A DNA stretch of 64,000 bases, taken from Pseudomonas sp. Ga0074129 (GTDB lineage: Bacteria; Pseudomonadota; Gammaproteobacteria; Pseudomonadales; Pseudomonadaceae). Where the stretch lies: positions 1-64,000 of the forward strand of contig LNDO01000083.1 of NCBI GenBank assembly GCA_001465025.1, given 5' to 3'. Every line of letters begins with the position of its first letter. The first letter of the stretch is position 1. The notes under the pieces were generated by a model. That model searched no databases, had not been told where the DNA came from, and worked only from the letters and a program-made list of their open reading frames with translations. The position numbers were made by a program, and so were the translations under genes. Positions 1 to 8,006 of this stretch are shown here, one piece after another.

Positions 1-28
1 CGGCGTCAGCGAAGGTCATCTGCTTCAT
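1..28 (-). CDS. IS5-family transposase, N-terminal fragment
   Basis: Only nine codons are inside the window, reading MKQMTFADA from an ATG at 26-28. I recognise this as the usual beginning of a widespread Pseudomonas IS5-family transposase. The fragment is cut by the window edge, so nothing can be said about whether the gene is intact. The assignment rests on these few residues and on the IS-like end next to them. Confidence 0.55.
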
Positions 29-97
29 GGGGAAACTCAGCGGGTGGAATCCGGGTATTTTGCCAAAATCTGGAAGTCTTCTTCAGAGTTTCCCTAA
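1..97 (-). mobile_element. End of an IS5-family insertion sequence (cut by window edge)
   Basis: The first 28 bases encode the start of a transposase on the minus strand, and the next ~65 bases look like its leader and terminal repeat. A 9-base motif at 30-38 (GGGAAACTC) recurs inverted at 86-94. The sequence around 94-97 reads CTAA, which fits the YTAR target preference of IS5-group elements. The exact outer boundary is an inference because the other end lies outside the window. Confidence 0.55.
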
Positions 98-123
98 GGA
101 CCGCCTACGACCGGCTGCGCGTC

Positions 124-208
124 GGAAAAACTGCGTTGAGAACGGCTTCGAAATGCTCATTTACAACTCGTAAACTCCGCTTTCTCAGCCGTTCTCGCCT
201 GGTTTTTC
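124..208. repeat. Large imperfect palindrome next to the IS end
   Basis: The arm at 124-147 (GGAAAAACTGCGTTGAGAAC, then GGCT) is mirrored by 187-208, ending GGTTTTTC, around a centre of about 40 bases. The arms differ only in the middle bases (ctgcgtt versus a shorter ccaggc). It has no coding potential. From memory, similar blocks occur in many copies in pseudomonads, but copy number cannot be checked here. Confidence 0.6.
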
Positions 209-221
209 TCTAGCTCGCACG

Positions 222-280
222 CCCGTAAGCTGGCCCTTGTTAATTGAAGTGGGCTGCCCTTGGGAGAGCGGGCTTACGGG
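222..280. repeat. Inverted repeat CCCGTAAGC / GCTTACGGG
   Basis: The nine-base arms at 222-230 and 272-280 are perfectly complementary and flank about 40 bases of non-coding sequence. The pair directly abuts the larger palindrome and probably belongs to the same repeat cluster. No function is evident. Confidence 0.45.
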
Positions 281-380
281 TCAGGAATCCCTGAACCCGC
301 TCACCCAAGGGGTGCCGTAACCTGCGGTCACTGCACCAACGCCGCGCCCGCGCGGCTGGTTTGTTGCGTAAAGCGGTAAG

Positions 381-560
381 GCTCCCCTCCCCCATTTATT
401 GGGGGCACGCCTAGTGGAGAGGGGCTGGGAGAGAGGGCCGAAACACCGCAAAGCGGGCAGCAGCCCACTCTCCCTAACCCTCTCCCCAAAGGGGCGAGGG
501 GACTGATCGGATGCAAGCGGATGGTCGCGAGAGATCGCCAGCAAGCTGGCTCCTACAGGT
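381..560. repeat. Mosaic of short palindromic repeats
   Basis: This non-coding stretch carries a hairpin with six paired bases (CCCCCA 389-394 with TGGGGG 400-405). It also has a C/T-rich CCCTCTCCCC-type block near 470-500 and a GCCAGCAAGCTGGC palindrome at 537-550. The last is followed by CTCCTACAGG, a phrase common in Pseudomonas extragenic repeats. Reading frames cross the region but show no protein-like composition, so I call it repeat-derived spacer. Confidence 0.5.
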
Positions 561-580
561 CGTCATCCACATCTAAAAAA

Positions 581-606
581 GGGGGCTGATCCTGCGATCA
601 GCCCCC
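581..606 (-). terminator. Rho-independent terminator after mmsA
   Basis: A perfect 11-base-pair stem (GGGGGCTGATC at 581-591 with 596-606) closes a 4-base loop. On the minus strand it is followed by six T residues (A run at 575-580). It sits about 10 bases past the mmsA stop codon. Confidence 0.85.
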
Positions 607-616
607 TAGGTGTTAC

Positions 617-2113
617 TTAGCCATTACTCGGGAAGGCGAACTGCGCCGCTTCGTGCGAAGCGCGCTGCGGCCAGCGTTGGGTGATGGCTTTTTTGCGGGT
701 GTAGAAGCGCACACCGTCCGGGCCGTAGGCGTGCAGGTCGCCGAACAGCGAGCGCTTCCAGCCGCCGAAGCTGTGGTAGCTGACCGGTACTGGCAGTGGC
801 ACGTTGACGCCGACCATGCCCACTTCGATTTCGTCGCAGAACAGGCGCGCCGCTTCACCGTCGCGGGTGAAGATGCAGGTGCCGTTGCCGTATTCGTGGT
901 CGTTGATCAGCTGCATGGCGGCTTCCAGGCTGCCGACGCGGACGATGCACAGCACCGGGCCGAAGATTTCGTCGGTGTAGATGGTCATCTCTGGGGTCAC
1001 CTTGTCGAACAGCGTGCCGCCGACAAAGTAACCGTCTTCATGCCCTGCTACGACGAGATCGCGACCATCAACCACCAGGCGTGCGCCCTGGGCCACACCG
1101 GCGTCGATATAGCCTTTGACCTTGTCACGCGCCGCAGCGGTAACCAGTGGGCCCATGTCCAGGCCGCACTGAGTGCCGGCACCGATTTTCAGGGCTTTGA
1201 TCTGCGGGGTTAATTTTTCCACCAGCGCATCGGCGATCTGGTCGCCCACGCACACGACCACGGAGATGGCCATGCAGCGCTCGCCGCAAGAGCCGTAGGC
1301 GGCGCCCATCAGTGCGCTGACGGCGTTGTCCAGGTCGGCATCGGGCATCAATACAGCGTGGTTTTTCGCGCCGCCCAGGGCCTGGACGCGCTTACCGCGC
1401 TTGGTGCCTTCGCTGTAGATGTATTCGGCAATCGGCGTGGAGCCAACAAAGCTCAGGGCTTTGACGTCTGGCGATTCGATCAGGCCGTCCACGGCTTCCT
1501 TGTCGCCGTGGACCACGCTGAGCACGCCTTTCGGCAGACCGGCTTCGATCAGCAATTGGGCGATGTACAGGGTGGAGCTGGGGTCGCGCTCGGACGGCTT
1601 CAAGATAAAGCAGTTACCGCAGACGATGGCCAGCGGGTACATCCACAGCGGCACCATGGCCGGGAAGTTGAACGGGGTGATGCCGGCAACCACGCCCAGC
1701 GGCTGCATGTCGCTCCAGGCGTCGATGTTCGGGCCGACGTTGCGGCTGTATTCGCCTTTGAGGATTTCCGGGGCGGCGCAGGCGAATTCGACGTTTTCAA
1801 TGCCGCGCTTGAGTTCGCCCACGGCGTCTTCGATGGTTTTGCCGTGTTCTTCGCTGATCAGCTTGGCGATGGTGGCTTCGTGCTGCTCCAGCAGTTGCTT
1901 GAAGCGGAACATGATCTGCGCACGCTTGGCAGGCGGGGTGTTGCGCCAGGCCGGGAAGGCGGCTTTGGCCGAGTCGATGGCCAGTTGCAGGGTGGCGCGG
2001 TCGGCCAATGCCACTTGCTTGCTGACAGCACCGATGGACGGGTTGAAGACGTCTGCCGTGCGGCCGGTGCCGGCGATCAGTTCGCCGTTGATCAGGTGGT
2101 TAACGATGGTCAT
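617..2113 (-). CDS. mmsA: CoA-acylating methylmalonate / malonate semialdehyde dehydrogenase
   Basis: This is a 498-residue aldehyde dehydrogenase of the CoA-dependent methylmalonate-semialdehyde family. It oxidises malonate or methylmalonate semialdehyde to acetyl- or propionyl-CoA with NAD. The nucleophile is Cys280 in CGERC, and the cofactor-binding KPSERDP motif is at 172-178. The general-base region reads LGGAKNH where ordinary aldehyde dehydrogenases have ELGGK, as expected for this CoA-dependent branch. The next gene upstream on the same strand is a beta-alanine-type transaminase, so the substrate is probably malonate semialdehyde from beta-alanine. By that context it matches bauC of P. 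aeruginosa. Length is normal for the family, and a good terminator follows. Confidence 0.93.
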   Translation of the reverse strand: MTIVNHLINGELIAGTGRTADVFNPSIGAVSKQVALADRATLQLAIDSAKAAFPAWRNTPPAKRAQIMFRFKQLLEQHEATIAKLISEEHGKTIEDAVGELKRGIENVEFACAAPEILKGEYSRNVGPNIDAWSDMQPLGVVAGITPFNFPAMVPLWMYPLAIVCGNCFILKPSERDPSSTLYIAQLLIEAGLPKGVLSVVHGDKEAVDGLIESPDVKALSFVGSTPIAEYIYSEGTKRGKRVQALGGAKNHAVLMPDADLDNAVSALMGAAYGSCGERCMAISVVVCVGDQIADALVEKLTPQIKALKIGAGTQCGLDMGPLVTAAARDKVKGYIDAGVAQGARLVVDGRDLVVAGHEDGYFVGGTLFDKVTPEMTIYTDEIFGPVLCIVRVGSLEAAMQLINDHEYGNGTCIFTRDGEAARLFCDEIEVGMVGVNVPLPVPVSYHSFGGWKRSLFGDLHAYGPDGVRFYTRKKAITQRWPQRASHEAAQFAFPSNG

Positions 2114-2190
2114 GGGTCTTCCTCGTTGGTAATTCGTTGGGCAGATGAGCCATGGCTCATTTACCGAAATTCATGCCCTGTTGCGGGCGT

Positions 2191-2216
2191 CCCCTCTCCC
2201 GCCTGCGGGAGAGGGG
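2191..2216. repeat. Short perfect palindrome between bauA and mmsA
   Basis: A 12-base-pair perfect stem (CCCCTCTCCCGC with its complement) has a 2-base loop and lies in the 112-base gap between the transaminase and dehydrogenase genes. There is no T tract on either strand, so it is more likely a REP-like element or an mRNA-stabilising hairpin than a terminator. Confidence 0.6.
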
Positions 2217-2225
2217 AGACAAGCA

Positions 2226-3572
2226 TCAATCCAGGCTGTTCAGCACATCACCGACAGCGTTGAACACAGAATCCAGTTGCTCGGGCTTGGTGTTGAAGGT
2301 TGGCCCGAACTGCAGGGTGTCGCCGCCGAAGCGCACGTAGAAGCCGGCGTTCCACAGTTTGATACCGGCCTCGAACGGGCGGATCACCGGGTCGCCGTCA
2401 CGCGGGGCGATCTGGATCGCGCCAGCCAGGCCGCAGTTGCGGATGTCGACCACGTTCTTGCTGCCTTTGAGGCTGTGCAACTTCTCTTCAAAGATCGGTG
2501 CCAGGGCGGCTGATTGCTCGATCAGGTTGTCGCGCTGCAGCAACTCCAGCGTCGCCAAGCCTGCGGCGCACGCCACCGGGTGACCCGAGTAGGTGTAGCC
2601 GTGGCCGAACTCGACCATATGCTCAGGGATCGCCTGATTCATAAAGGTGTTGTAGATCTCGCTGGAAGCGATCACCGCACCCAGCGGAATCGCGCCGTTG
2701 GTGACTTGTTTGGCGGTGTTCATGATGTCCGGCACCACGCCGAAGAACTCGGCACCGGTCCACTTGCCCATACGGCCGTAGGCGGTGATCACTTCGTCGA
2801 AAATCAGCAGGATGTTGTGCTGGGTGCAGATCTCGCGCAGGCGCTGCAGGTAGCCCACTGGCGGCACAATCACACCGGCGGAACCGGACATTGGCTCGAC
2901 GATCACGGCGGCAATGTTGGAGGCGTCGTGCAGTTCGATCAGTTTCAGCAGTTCGTTGGCCAGCTCCACGCCACCGGTGGCCGCCATGCCCTTGGTGAAG
3001 GCCAGGTGCGACTGCAGGGTATGCGGCAGGTGGTCGGCGTCCATCATCTGGCCGAACATCTTGCGGTTACCGCCGATACCGCCCAGCGAGGTGCCGGCGA
3101 TGTTCACACCGTGATAACCACGGGCGCGGCCGATAAACTTGGTTTTGCTTGGCTGGCCTTTCAAGCGCCAGTAGGCGCGGGCCATTTTCACCGAGGTGTC
3201 GGCGCACTCGGAGCCGGAGTCGGTGTAGAACACATGGTCGAGGCCGGCTGGCGTCAGCTCAGTGATTTTCTCTGCCAACTGATAGGACAGCGGGTGGCCG
3301 TACTGGAAGCCCGGCGCGTAGTCGAGGGTGCCCAACTGCTTGGCCACGGCTTCCTGTATTTCTTTACGGTTGTGCCCGGCACCGCAGGTCCACAGGCCAG
3401 ACAAGCTGTCGAACACGCGACGGCCCTTGTCATCGATAAAGTAGTTACCGTCGGCACCGACAATCAAACGCGGGTCACGCTTGAAGTTGCGGTTGGCGGA
3501 AAACGGCATCCAGTGCGCATCCAGTTTGAGCTGGCTGGCCAGGGATGGGACTTCGATCTGCGGCATGTTCAT
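2226..3572 (-). CDS. bauA: Beta-alanine (omega-amino acid)--pyruvate transaminase
   Basis: This 448-residue class III PLP aminotransferase transfers the terminal amino group of beta-alanine, or similar omega-amino acids, to pyruvate, giving malonate semialdehyde and alanine. The PLP lysine is Lys288 in NTAKQVTNG, and the ring-contacting Asp259 sits in IFDEVITAYGR. The sequence closely resembles P. aeruginosa PA0132 as I remember it. The dehydrogenase that would consume the product lies directly downstream (mmsA), and a LysR regulator is divergent upstream. In P. aeruginosa bauB separates bauA and bauC; here there is only a 112-base gap with a palindrome. Start chosen at the ATG giving the conserved N-terminus. 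Confidence 0.9.
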   Translation of the reverse strand: MNMPQIEVPSLASQLKLDAHWMPFSANRNFKRDPRLIVGADGNYFIDDKGRRVFDSLSGLWTCGAGHNRKEIQEAVAKQLGTLDYAPGFQYGHPLSYQLAEKITELTPAGLDHVFYTDSGSECADTSVKMARAYWRLKGQPSKTKFIGRARGYHGVNIAGTSLGGIGGNRKMFGQMMDADHLPHTLQSHLAFTKGMAATGGVELANELLKLIELHDASNIAAVIVEPMSGSAGVIVPPVGYLQRLREICTQHNILLIFDEVITAYGRMGKWTGAEFFGVVPDIMNTAKQVTNGAIPLGAVIASSEIYNTFMNQAIPEHMVEFGHGYTYSGHPVACAAGLATLELLQRDNLIEQSAALAPIFEEKLHSLKGSKNVVDIRNCGLAGAIQIAPRDGDPVIRPFEAGIKLWNAGFYVRFGGDTLQFGPTFNTKPEQLDSVFNAVGDVLNSLD

Positions 3573-3669
3573 GGTGGCCTCGGTGTGGGCGATTGAAGCG
3601 GTGAAGTCGAATCTGTTGCCAGTAAAGGTGCCACGGGCTTAGAGTCATGAAAACACGACTCTTCTTATC

Positions 3670-3690
3670 TTTAGTTATCCGCTTACTAAA
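3670..3690. promoter_or_regulatory. LysR-type operator (T-N11-A box)
   Basis: The motif TTTAG-N11-CTAAA is a perfect 5-base interrupted palindrome of the LysR-type T-N11-A form. It lies in the 145-base divergent region between bauA and the LysR gene, 28 bases before the regulator's start, where an autoregulatory and activating site is expected. Confidence 0.65.
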
Positions 3691-3717
3691 CAAAGCCCCA
3701 GACAACGAGCCTCCTCT

Positions 3718-4638
3718 ATGAGCACCCGCCGCCCCGATCCGCTGGCCCAGGTCAGTGACTTTGATATCCGTCTGCTCAAGCTGTTTCGCAGCGTGGTTGA
3801 GTGCGGCGGCTTTTCCGCTGCTGAAAGCGCCCTAGGCATCGGCCGCTCGGCTATCAGCCAGCAGATGAGCGACCTAGAGCAGCGCCTTGGCCTGCGCCTG
3901 TGCCAACGCGGCCGCGCCGGTTTTGCCCTGACCGAAGAAGGCCGCGAGGTGTACCAGAGCACCCTGCAACTGCTGACGGCGCTGGAGAGCTTTCGCACCG
4001 AGGTCAACGGCCTGCACCAGCACCTGCGCGGCGAGTTGAACATCGGCCTGACCGACAACCTGGTGACAGTGCCGCACATGCGCATCACCCATGCGCTGGC
4101 ACGTCTGAAAGAGCGCGGCCCGGATGTGCATATCCACATCCGCATGACGCCGCCAAGCGAAGTGGAGCAAGGCGTGCTCGACGGTCGCCTGCACATCGGC
4201 GTGGTGCCGCAGGTGACGGCGCTCTCCGGGCTGGACTATCAGGCGCTATACGACGAGCGCTCGCTGCTTTACTGCGCGGTCGGCCACCCGCTGTTCTACG
4301 TCGATGATCAGCAACTGGACGACGCGCGCCTGAACACGCAGGAGGCCATCGCCCCGACCTTCCGCGTGCCGCCCGAGGTGCAGAGCCACTATCAGGCGCT
4401 GAACTGCACCGCCAGCGCCTCAGACCGTGAAGGCATGGCCTTTCTTATCCTCACCGGGCGTTATATCGGCTACCTGCCCGATCACTACGCGCAAGCTTGG
4501 GTGCAGCAGGGCCGCCTGCGCGTGCTGAAACCGGCCAGCCGCTTCTATGACATCAGCCTGGCCTCGGTCACCCGTAAAGGCCGCCGCCCGCACTTGGTGC
4601 TGGAGAGCTTTTTGGAAGCGCTGGCGAACTGCAACTAA
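3718..4638 (+). CDS. LysR-family regulator, probable regulator of bauA
   Basis: The protein has 306 residues. An N-terminal winged helix-turn-helix covers about residues 17-75 (DIRLLKLFRSVVECGGFSAA, then SALGIGRSAISQQMSDLEQR). The rest is a LysR substrate-binding domain. It is transcribed divergently from bauA, with a T-N11-A palindrome between them, so it probably controls beta-alanine or omega-amino-acid use (equivalent to bauR, PA0133). The inducer cannot be read from the sequence. The end abuts a GTAGCCCGGAT-type palindrome. Confidence 0.85.
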   Translation: MSTRRPDPLAQVSDFDIRLLKLFRSVVECGGFSAAESALGIGRSAISQQMSDLEQRLGLRLCQRGRAGFALTEEGREVYQSTLQLLTALESFRTEVNGLHQHLRGELNIGLTDNLVTVPHMRITHALARLKERGPDVHIHIRMTPPSEVEQGVLDGRLHIGVVPQVTALSGLDYQALYDERSLLYCAVGHPLFYVDDQQLDDARLNTQEAIAPTFRVPPEVQSHYQALNCTASASDREGMAFLILTGRYIGYLPDHYAQAWVQQGRLRVLKPASRFYDISLASVTRKGRRPHLVLESFLEALANCN

Positions 4639-4660
4639 GCCGTTTGAGCGCACCAGCGCT

Positions 4661-4685
4661 GTAGCCCGGATGCAATCCGGGCTAC
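4661..4685. repeat. GTAGCCCGGAT palindrome (REP-like)
   Basis: GTAGCCCGGAT (4661-4671) is perfectly complementary to ATCCGGGCTAC (4675-4685) around GCA. Related copies occur at 26008-26032 and 26051-26072. It follows the LysR stop by 22 bases and may act as a terminator-like or stabilising structure. Confidence 0.7.
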
Positions 4686-4732
4686 GCGCTGAAGGCGCAG
4701 ACCGGCCAAAGACGGGAAAAACCCTAAAAACC

Positions 4733-4749
4733 TGCACATTTACGGTGCA
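4733..4749. promoter_or_regulatory. NtrC-like binding box upstream of the TetR gene
   Basis: TGCACATTTACGGTGCA matches the NtrC dyad (TGCACC-N5-GGTGCA) at 11 of 12 defined bases. It sits 112 bases before the TetR-type gene. I could not find a well-spaced -24/-12 promoter between the box and the gene, so its target is uncertain. NtrC control is an inference from the motif. Confidence 0.45.
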
Positions 4750-4861
4750 AAGCCCGTAAAAATCATCCGCTGCTGTGCTTTTTAATCCCTAGCGACTTGT
4801 CACCCAGCCAGCACTGGGGTATCAGTGCAGCGACAAAAACCTGACCACTGCGGAACCGCCC

Positions 4862-5533
4862 ATGACCGTTGAAGTACTTGCGCACCGAGCCGATTCAACC
4901 AGCAAACCCGCCGGCCGCATTCGGCAGAAAAACGAAGAAGCGATCATCAAGGCCGCCGAAGAAGAGTTCGCTCGCCACGGGTTCAAAGGCACCAGCATGA
5001 ACACCATCGCGCAGAACGTCGGGCTGCCGAAGGCCAACCTGCATTATTACTTCAGCAACAAGTTGGGCCTGTATCAGGCCGTGCTGCTCAACATTCTTGA
5101 GCTGTGGGACAGCACTTTCAACAACCTGACCGTGGACGACGACCCCGCTCAGGCGCTGGCAGCTTATATCCGCGCGAAGATCGAATTCTCCCGCCGTCAC
5201 CCCAAAGCCTCGCGCATTTACGCCATGGAAGTGATCAGTGGCGGTGAAACCCTGTCGAAAATGCTCAACCAGGACTACCAAGCCTGGTTCCGTGGCCGTG
5301 CAGCAGTGTTCACGGCCTGGAGCGCAGCCGGCAAGATGGACCCGGTGGACCCTGCGCACCTGATTTTCCTGCTGTGGGGCAGCACCCAGCATTACGCCGA
5401 CTTTGCCTCGCAAATTTGCCGCGTCACCGGCCGCACGCGACTGGTCAAGGCCGATTACGACGAAGCCGCCGACCAGCTCATTACCATCATCCTCAAAGGC
5501 TGCGGCCTGACGCCGCCTGCTAAAGACGCCTAA
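4862..5533 (+). CDS. TetR/AcrR-family regulator, RutR-like
   Basis: The protein has 223 residues with a TetR helix-turn-helix at about residues 22-70 (KNEEAIIKAAEEEFARHGFK, then GTSMNTIAQNVGLPKANLHY and YFSNK). The long C-terminal domain carries the YAMEVISGG and WGSTQHYADF signatures of the RutR/YcdC C-terminal family. RutR of E. coli senses uracil or thymine and controls pyrimidine and purine metabolism genes. The purine-transport genes downstream agree with a nucleobase-sensing role, which is inferred. The stop codon overlaps the next ATG by one base (TAATG), so the two genes are translationally coupled. Confidence 0.85.
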   Translation: MTVEVLAHRADSTSKPAGRIRQKNEEAIIKAAEEEFARHGFKGTSMNTIAQNVGLPKANLHYYFSNKLGLYQAVLLNILELWDSTFNNLTVDDDPAQALAAYIRAKIEFSRRHPKASRIYAMEVISGGETLSKMLNQDYQAWFRGRAAVFTAWSAAGKMDPVDPAHLIFLLWGSTQHYADFASQICRVTGRTRLVKADYDEAADQLITIILKGCGLTPPAKDA

Positions 5534-6117
5534 TGCCCTTCACCCTGCTCGGCCCTTGCGAGTACCGTGAGGAAATTCGCAAAAGCCGCTTTATTGCCCT
5601 CGCCGCGCCGGTTAACAGCGCGGCTGAGGCGCAGGCGTTTATCAGCGCGCAGAGCGATGCCAGCGCCAGCCACAATTGCTGGGCGTGGAAGGTGGGCCAG
5701 CAGTACCGTTTTAGCGACGATGGTGAACCGAGCGGCACCGCTGGCCGACCGATTCTTGCGGCGATTGAGGCACAGGAGATGGATCAGGTAGCGGTGCTGG
5801 TGATCCGTTTTTACGGCGGCATCCAGCTCGGCACCGGCGGCCTGGCCCGCGCCTATGGCGGCAGCGCCAACAAATGCCTGCAAGCCGCCTCGCGCCGCGA
5901 ATTAATCGCCCGCGATCAGTACCGCTGCCATTGCCTGTTTGCCGAACTGCCGCTGCTCAAGGCACGCCTAGCAGAACTCGACTGCCTGCTGGAGAGCGAA
6001 AGCTACGACGCCACGGGTGCTGAGCTGCAGCTGGCACTCCCAGCCGCTCGGGTGGCCGAATTGCAACGGCTGCTGGCGGATATCAGCCGTGGGCGGATTG
6101 AGTTGCTGTCGCTGTAA
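5533..6117 (+). CDS. YigZ / IMPACT-family protein
   Basis: This 194-residue member of the YigZ (UPF0029/IMPACT) family has the N-terminal conserved stretch EYREEIRKSRF and the signatures FSDDGEPSGTAG and VIRFYGGIQLGTGGLARAYG. A small C-terminal ferredoxin-like domain follows. The biochemical role of bacterial YigZ is unsettled; the eukaryotic relative IMPACT regulates translation control by GCN2. The gene is coupled to the upstream TetR gene by a one-base overlap, but a functional link to purines is not established. Confidence 0.85.
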   Translation: MPFTLLGPCEYREEIRKSRFIALAAPVNSAAEAQAFISAQSDASASHNCWAWKVGQQYRFSDDGEPSGTAGRPILAAIEAQEMDQVAVLVIRFYGGIQLGTGGLARAYGGSANKCLQAASRRELIARDQYRCHCLFAELPLLKARLAELDCLLESESYDATGAELQLALPAARVAELQRLLADISRGRIELLSL

Positions 6118-6182
6118 GAGCCTGTCGCGGCTACGACTGCATGGAGGCAGGAGGTAGGGCGAAGCAGGATGCCAGAGCCGAA

Positions 6183-6221
6183 AGCCCCTCCCACGACGCA
6201 GCGCACCCTGTGGGAGGGGCT
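6183..6221. repeat. REP-type hairpin AGCCCCTCCCAC / GTGGGAGGGGCT
   Basis: The 12-base perfect arms at 6183-6194 and 6210-6221 enclose 15 bases. It lies 66 bases after the yigZ stop. The same core recurs at 13651-13692, and a diverged version is at 11394-11430, so this is a dispersed repeat family of this genome. Confidence 0.75.
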
Positions 6222-6287
6222 GGGCGGCACTCCGCTTTAACCGCGACTTCCCGTAAGTGTGCGAAAACGCACCGAAATCAAACCCAG

Positions 6288-6304
6288 CGCACCACGCTGG
6301 AGCA
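6288..6304. promoter_or_regulatory. NtrC-like enhancer box of the nucleoside ABC operon
   Basis: CGCACCACGCTGGAGCA matches the dyad TGCACCA-N3-TGGTGCA at 12 of 14 defined positions. It is 66 bases upstream of the sigma-54 promoter candidate at 6369-6384. NtrC identity is inferred from the motif and position. Confidence 0.45.
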
Positions 6305-6368
6305 GCCAAGTCATACGAGGCCGCAGCCAAACAGTTAGCAACGCTGCACAGCCGCTTTTCTGACCCAA

Positions 6369-6384
6369 TGGCCAGCTTTTTGCT
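6369..6384 (+). promoter_or_regulatory. Sigma-54 (-24/-12) promoter of the nucleoside ABC operon
   Basis: TGGCCAGCTTTTTGCT has the invariant GG (6370-6371) and GC (6382-6383) exactly 10 bases apart and a TTGCT -12 element. Transcription would start near 6395, about 26 bases before the ATPase gene. A copy with 14 of 16 identical bases precedes the binding-protein gene at 10224. Confidence 0.65.
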
Positions 6385-6420
6385 TTAGCTCGGGCAGTTG
6401 TCATTTCCGAGCCTCTGTCC

Positions 6421-7995
6421 ATGTCCATTTCCCCTGCTATTCCACGCTTGCAGCTGAGCGGCATCAGCAAGCGCTACCCCGGCTGCCTGGCCAATGACCG
6501 TATCGATTTGAGCATCGCCCCTGGGGAGATCCATGCGCTGCTCGGCGAGAACGGTGCTGGCAAAAGCACCCTGATGAAGATCATCTACGGCGTCACCCAA
6601 CCTGACAGTGGCGAGATTCGCTGGCAGGGTGAACCACTGAAGATGCGCGACCCGGCCATGGCGCGCCGCCTGGGTGTGGGCATGGTGTTCCAGCATTTCT
6701 CGCTGTTCGAGACGCTGACTGTGGCGGAGAACATTGCCCTGGCCATGGGCACGGATGCCGGTACGCCGAAACAGTTGGAGCCGAAGATCCGTGAAGTGTC
6801 GCAGCGTTACGGCATGGCCCTGGAACCGGGCCGGCTGGTGCACAGCCTGTCCATCGGCGAGCGGCAACGGGTGGAGATCGTCCGCTGCCTGATGCAGGAC
6901 ATCAAACTCTTGATCCTCGACGAGCCGACCTCGGTGCTCACTCCGCAGGAGGCCGACGAGCTGCTTGTCACCCTGCGCCGTCTGGCGGCCGAGGGCTGCA
7001 GCATTCTGTTTATCAGCCACAAGCTCGGCGAAGTGCGCGCCCTGTGCCAGAGCGCCACGGTGCTGCGCGGCGGCAAGGTATCGGGGCATTGCATACCGGC
7101 CGAATGCAGCGACCTGCAACTGGCGCGGCTAATGGTCGGCGACGCCGAAGGCCTGGAAAGCAGCTACCCAAAAGCCAGCGGCGGTCTGCCGCGTTTGCGT
7201 GTGGATGACCTCAGCTGGCACAACGCCGACCCGTTCGGCTGCACCCTCAGCCAGATCCGCCTGGAAGTGCGCAGCGGCGAGATCGTCGGCATCGCCGGGG
7301 TTGCGGGCAATGGTCAGGACGAATTACTCGCCCTGCTCAGCGGCGAAACCCGCCTGCCGCGCAACGAACGTGAACGCATCAGCCTGGACACTCAGCCGAT
7401 TGCCGACCTGTACCCGGATGCACGGCGCAAACTAGGCCTGGCCTTTGTTCCGGCCGAACGCCTGGGCCATGGCGCGGTGCCGGACATGAGCCTGAGTGAT
7501 AACGCCCTGCTCACTGCTTTCCAGCAAGGTTTAGTCAGCAAGGGGCTGATTCAGCGCGGCAAGGTGCGCGCCCTGGCCGACGAGATCATCAAACGTTTTG
7601 CGGTGAAAACGCCGGATGCCGATGCGCCTGCGCGCAGCCTGTCCGGCGGCAATCTGCAGAAATTTATCCTCGGCCGCGAAATCCTGCAGAACCCCAAACT
7701 GCTGGTGGCCGCGCACCCGACTTGGGGCGTAGACGTAGGCGCGGCGGCGGCGATTCATCGCGCGCTGATTGCCCTGCGCGATGCCGGTGCGGCGATTCTG
7801 GTGATCTCCGAAGACCTCGACGAACTGTTCCAGATCAGCGACCGCATTGGCGCGCTGTGCAGCGGCAAGCTCTCGCCCCTGGCCGCCACCGCAGAAACCG
7901 AAGCCGTTGAAGTCGGTCGTTGGATGGCCGGCGAATTCGCCCCACTGCCCCTCATCACAAGCCCACTCGCAGCCCCTGCTGCCCACCTGAGCTGA
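6421..7995 (+). CDS. Nucleoside ABC transporter, double ATPase subunit
   Basis: The 524-residue protein holds two fused ABC domains, as in the ribose/nucleoside (BmpA-NupABC) group. In the first domain the Walker A is GENGAGKST (42-50), the signature LSIGE (143-147) and the Walker B LLILDEPT (163-170). The second domain, from about residue 260, has a degenerate Walker A (AGVAGNGQDE) and signature LSGGNLQK, the usual asymmetry in this family. It energises import of purine nucleosides or similar compounds through the two permeases that follow. Nearby purine deamination genes support that substrate class. The gene has its own sigma-54 promoter candidate. Confidence 0.88.
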   Translation: MSISPAIPRLQLSGISKRYPGCLANDRIDLSIAPGEIHALLGENGAGKSTLMKIIYGVTQPDSGEIRWQGEPLKMRDPAMARRLGVGMVFQHFSLFETLTVAENIALAMGTDAGTPKQLEPKIREVSQRYGMALEPGRLVHSLSIGERQRVEIVRCLMQDIKLLILDEPTSVLTPQEADELLVTLRRLAAEGCSILFISHKLGEVRALCQSATVLRGGKVSGHCIPAECSDLQLARLMVGDAEGLESSYPKASGGLPRLRVDDLSWHNADPFGCTLSQIRLEVRSGEIVGIAGVAGNGQDELLALLSGETRLPRNERERISLDTQPIADLYPDARRKLGLAFVPAERLGHGAVPDMSLSDNALLTAFQQGLVSKGLIQRGKVRALADEIIKRFAVKTPDADAPARSLSGGNLQKFILGREILQNPKLLVAAHPTWGVDVGAAAAIHRALIALRDAGAAILVISEDLDELFQISDRIGALCSGKLSPLAATAETEAVEVGRWMAGEFAPLPLITSPLAAPAAHLS

Positions 7996-8006
7996 CGGAG
8001 TTTTCC

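Noticed and set aside
1358-2263. Long open frame (301 codons) on the plus strand inside mmsA
   Set aside because: It is antisense to a well-supported aldehyde dehydrogenase, low in complexity and rich in Gly/Ala/Val/Asp, as expected for the complement of a GC-rich gene. Similar frames opposite bauA, the TonB receptor, the RND permease, ftsZ, murC and others were rejected for the same reason.
4812-4830. Possible sigma-54 promoter before the TetR gene
   Set aside because: The TGGGGTATCAGTGCAG stretch has GG and GC only 9 bases apart, where 10 are required; not called.
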